Shown here: piece after piece, positions 63,225 to 64,000 of the stretch
Position numbering within the stretch: the stretch's first letter is position 1
How the letters are laid out: each line of letters begins with the position of its first letter
From: Sanguibacter gelidistatuariae
GTDB lineage: Bacteria > Actinomycetota > Actinomycetes > Actinomycetales > Cellulomonadaceae
Reading direction: 5' to 3'
NCBI RefSeq assembly: GCF_900096585.1
Contig: NZ_FMYH01000002.1
Location: 455,997 to 519,996, forward strand
DNA: 64,000 nucleotides
Notes under the pieces: generated by a model
Databases searched by the model: none
What the model saw: the letters and a program-made list of their open reading frames with translations, nothing else
Told to the model about the DNA's origin: nothing
Program-made: the position numbers and the translations under genes

Positions 63225-64000
63225 GTGCCTCGCGACCCGGTGATCGACCTCCATACCCATTCCAACGCCTCCGACGGCACGGAGAGTCCCGCCGCGCTGG
63301 TCGCCGCTGCCGCGGAGGCCGGGCTCGACGTCGTGGCCCTCACCGACCACGACACGACCGCCGGATGGGCCGAGGCCGCGGGCGCCGCGCGCCGGTTCGG
63401 CGTGGCGCTCGTACCGGGGACGGAGTTCTCGGCCCGAGCACGCGGGGTGAGCGTCCACCTGCTCAGCTACCTGCACGACCCGGCCCACGAGGCGCTCGTC
63501 CTGCAGAATGCCGAGGTCCAGGCCGCCCGCACCGAACGCGCCCGGCGCATGGTCGGCCGTCTCGCCGTCGACTACGCGATCACCTGGGAGGACGTCCTGG
63601 CCCACACCGAGCCGGGCACGACCATCGGGCGCCCGCACATCGCCGACGCGCTGGTGGCCCTGGGGTACCTGCCCGACAGGTCCGCCGCGTTCTCGTCGAT
63701 CCTGCGCCCCGGGACCCCGTACTACGTGCCCCACTTTGCCCCGGACGGCCTTGAGGTGATCCGCGCGGTGCGCGACGCCGGCGGTGTCCCCGTCTTCGCC
63801 CACCCGGGAGCGGACGGGCGGGGTCGAGTGGTCCCCGACGAGGTCATCGAGGAGATGGCCGCCGCAGGGTTGGTCGGACTCGAGGTCTACCACCGGGACA
63901 ATAGTCAGGCACAACAGGTGCGACTCACAGAGATCGCACGGTCGCTCGGCCTGCTCATGACGGGGTCGAGCGATTATCACGGGACCGGAAAACCGAACCG
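63225..64000 (+). CDS. PHP-domain phosphoesterase (partial at window end)
   Basis: At least 258 residues; the gene continues past the right edge. GTG 63225 gives VPRDPVIDLHTHSNASDGT, the standard N-terminus of this family; an in-frame GTG at 63240 is the alternative. PHP metal-binding motifs are DLHTHSNASDGT, LTDHDT, VPGTEFSA, FAHPGADG and SSDYHG. The relatives are 5'-3' exoribonucleases/3',5'-nucleotide phosphatases (RNase AM/YciV type), acting on pAp-like nucleotides or RNA 5' ends. The assignment to that subgroup is by overall resemblance. Confidence 0.9.
   Translation, partial: MPRDPVIDLHTHSNASDGTESPAALVAAAAEAGLDVVALTDHDTTAGWAEAAGAARRFGVALVPGTEFSARARGVSVHLLSYLHDPAHEALVLQNAEVQAARTERARRMVGRLAVDYAITWEDVLAHTEPGTTIGRPHIADALVALGYLPDRSAAFSSILRPGTPYYVPHFAPDGLEVIRAVRDAGGVPVFAHPGADGRGRVVPDEVIEEMAAAGLVGLEVYHRDNSQAQQVRLTEIARSLGLLMTGSSDYHGTGKPN

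Overview
The window is high-GC DNA from an actinobacterium, most likely a Micrococcales member of the Cellulomonas/Sanguibacter type. The indications are very GC-rich third codon positions, frequent GTG starts, actinobacterial neighbourhoods (mrp, DUF1003, an MgtE-domain protein and a 17M-type stress protein side by side; DUF3017 next to mdh), and a heavy load of carbohydrate genes. The genus is an inference. I see no tRNA, rRNA, IS element, prophage or CRISPR array.

0-4 kb: the 5' part of a ferredoxin-reductase-like flavoprotein, a DUF3017 membrane protein, an aquaporin with a long acidic tail, malate dehydrogenase and a DJ-1/PfpI protein. 4-15.3 kb: a 2270-residue surface amylopullulanase, a secreted discoidin/beta-helix protein with a small upstream ORF, and a LacI regulator with two copies of its probable operator. 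15.4-23 kb: an alpha-mannoside module made of a ROK regulator, a CUT1 binding protein, two permeases and a GH38 alpha-mannosidase. 23.2-24.2 kb: two small membrane proteins.

24.2-39.7 kb holds three more sugar uptake systems. The first is a CUT1 importer (two permeases and a glucose/mannose-like binding protein). The second is a ROK-led CUT2 operon whose ATPase has only one nucleotide-binding domain. The third is a complete chvE-mmsA-mmsB operon with a divergent ROK repressor and an orphan half-size ATPase. purU and a GNAT gene sit between them. 39.7-44.7 kb: a ZTP riboswitch leads into glyA, followed by folD, an MFS transporter and exodeoxyribonuclease III.

44.7-58 kb is the most unusual part. 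Eight paralogous lipoproteins, all with the same four cysteines after the lipobox, surround a MacAB-like ABC system (permease, ATPase, and an adaptor with a peptidoglycan-binding domain). They form four reverse-strand transcription units. Each unit has a related 16-bp palindrome about 90-100 bp upstream of its first gene, usually about 22 bp before a TAGGGT/TAGGAT-like -10 box. One lipoprotein has a frameshift in its signal peptide and another is a deleted, frameshifted remnant. The array flanks mrp and separates it from the DUF1003/MgtE/stress-protein genes. I do not recognise this lipoprotein family; it is my candidate for an undescribed system.

58-64 kb: DUF1003 protein, MgtE-N/CBS protein, 17M-like stress protein, M24 aminopeptidase P, an alpha/beta hydrolase, and a PHP-family phosphoesterase cut by the window end. 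Nearly every gene-gene junction with room for one carries a GC-rich hairpin; the largest has a perfect 27-bp stem after mmsB.
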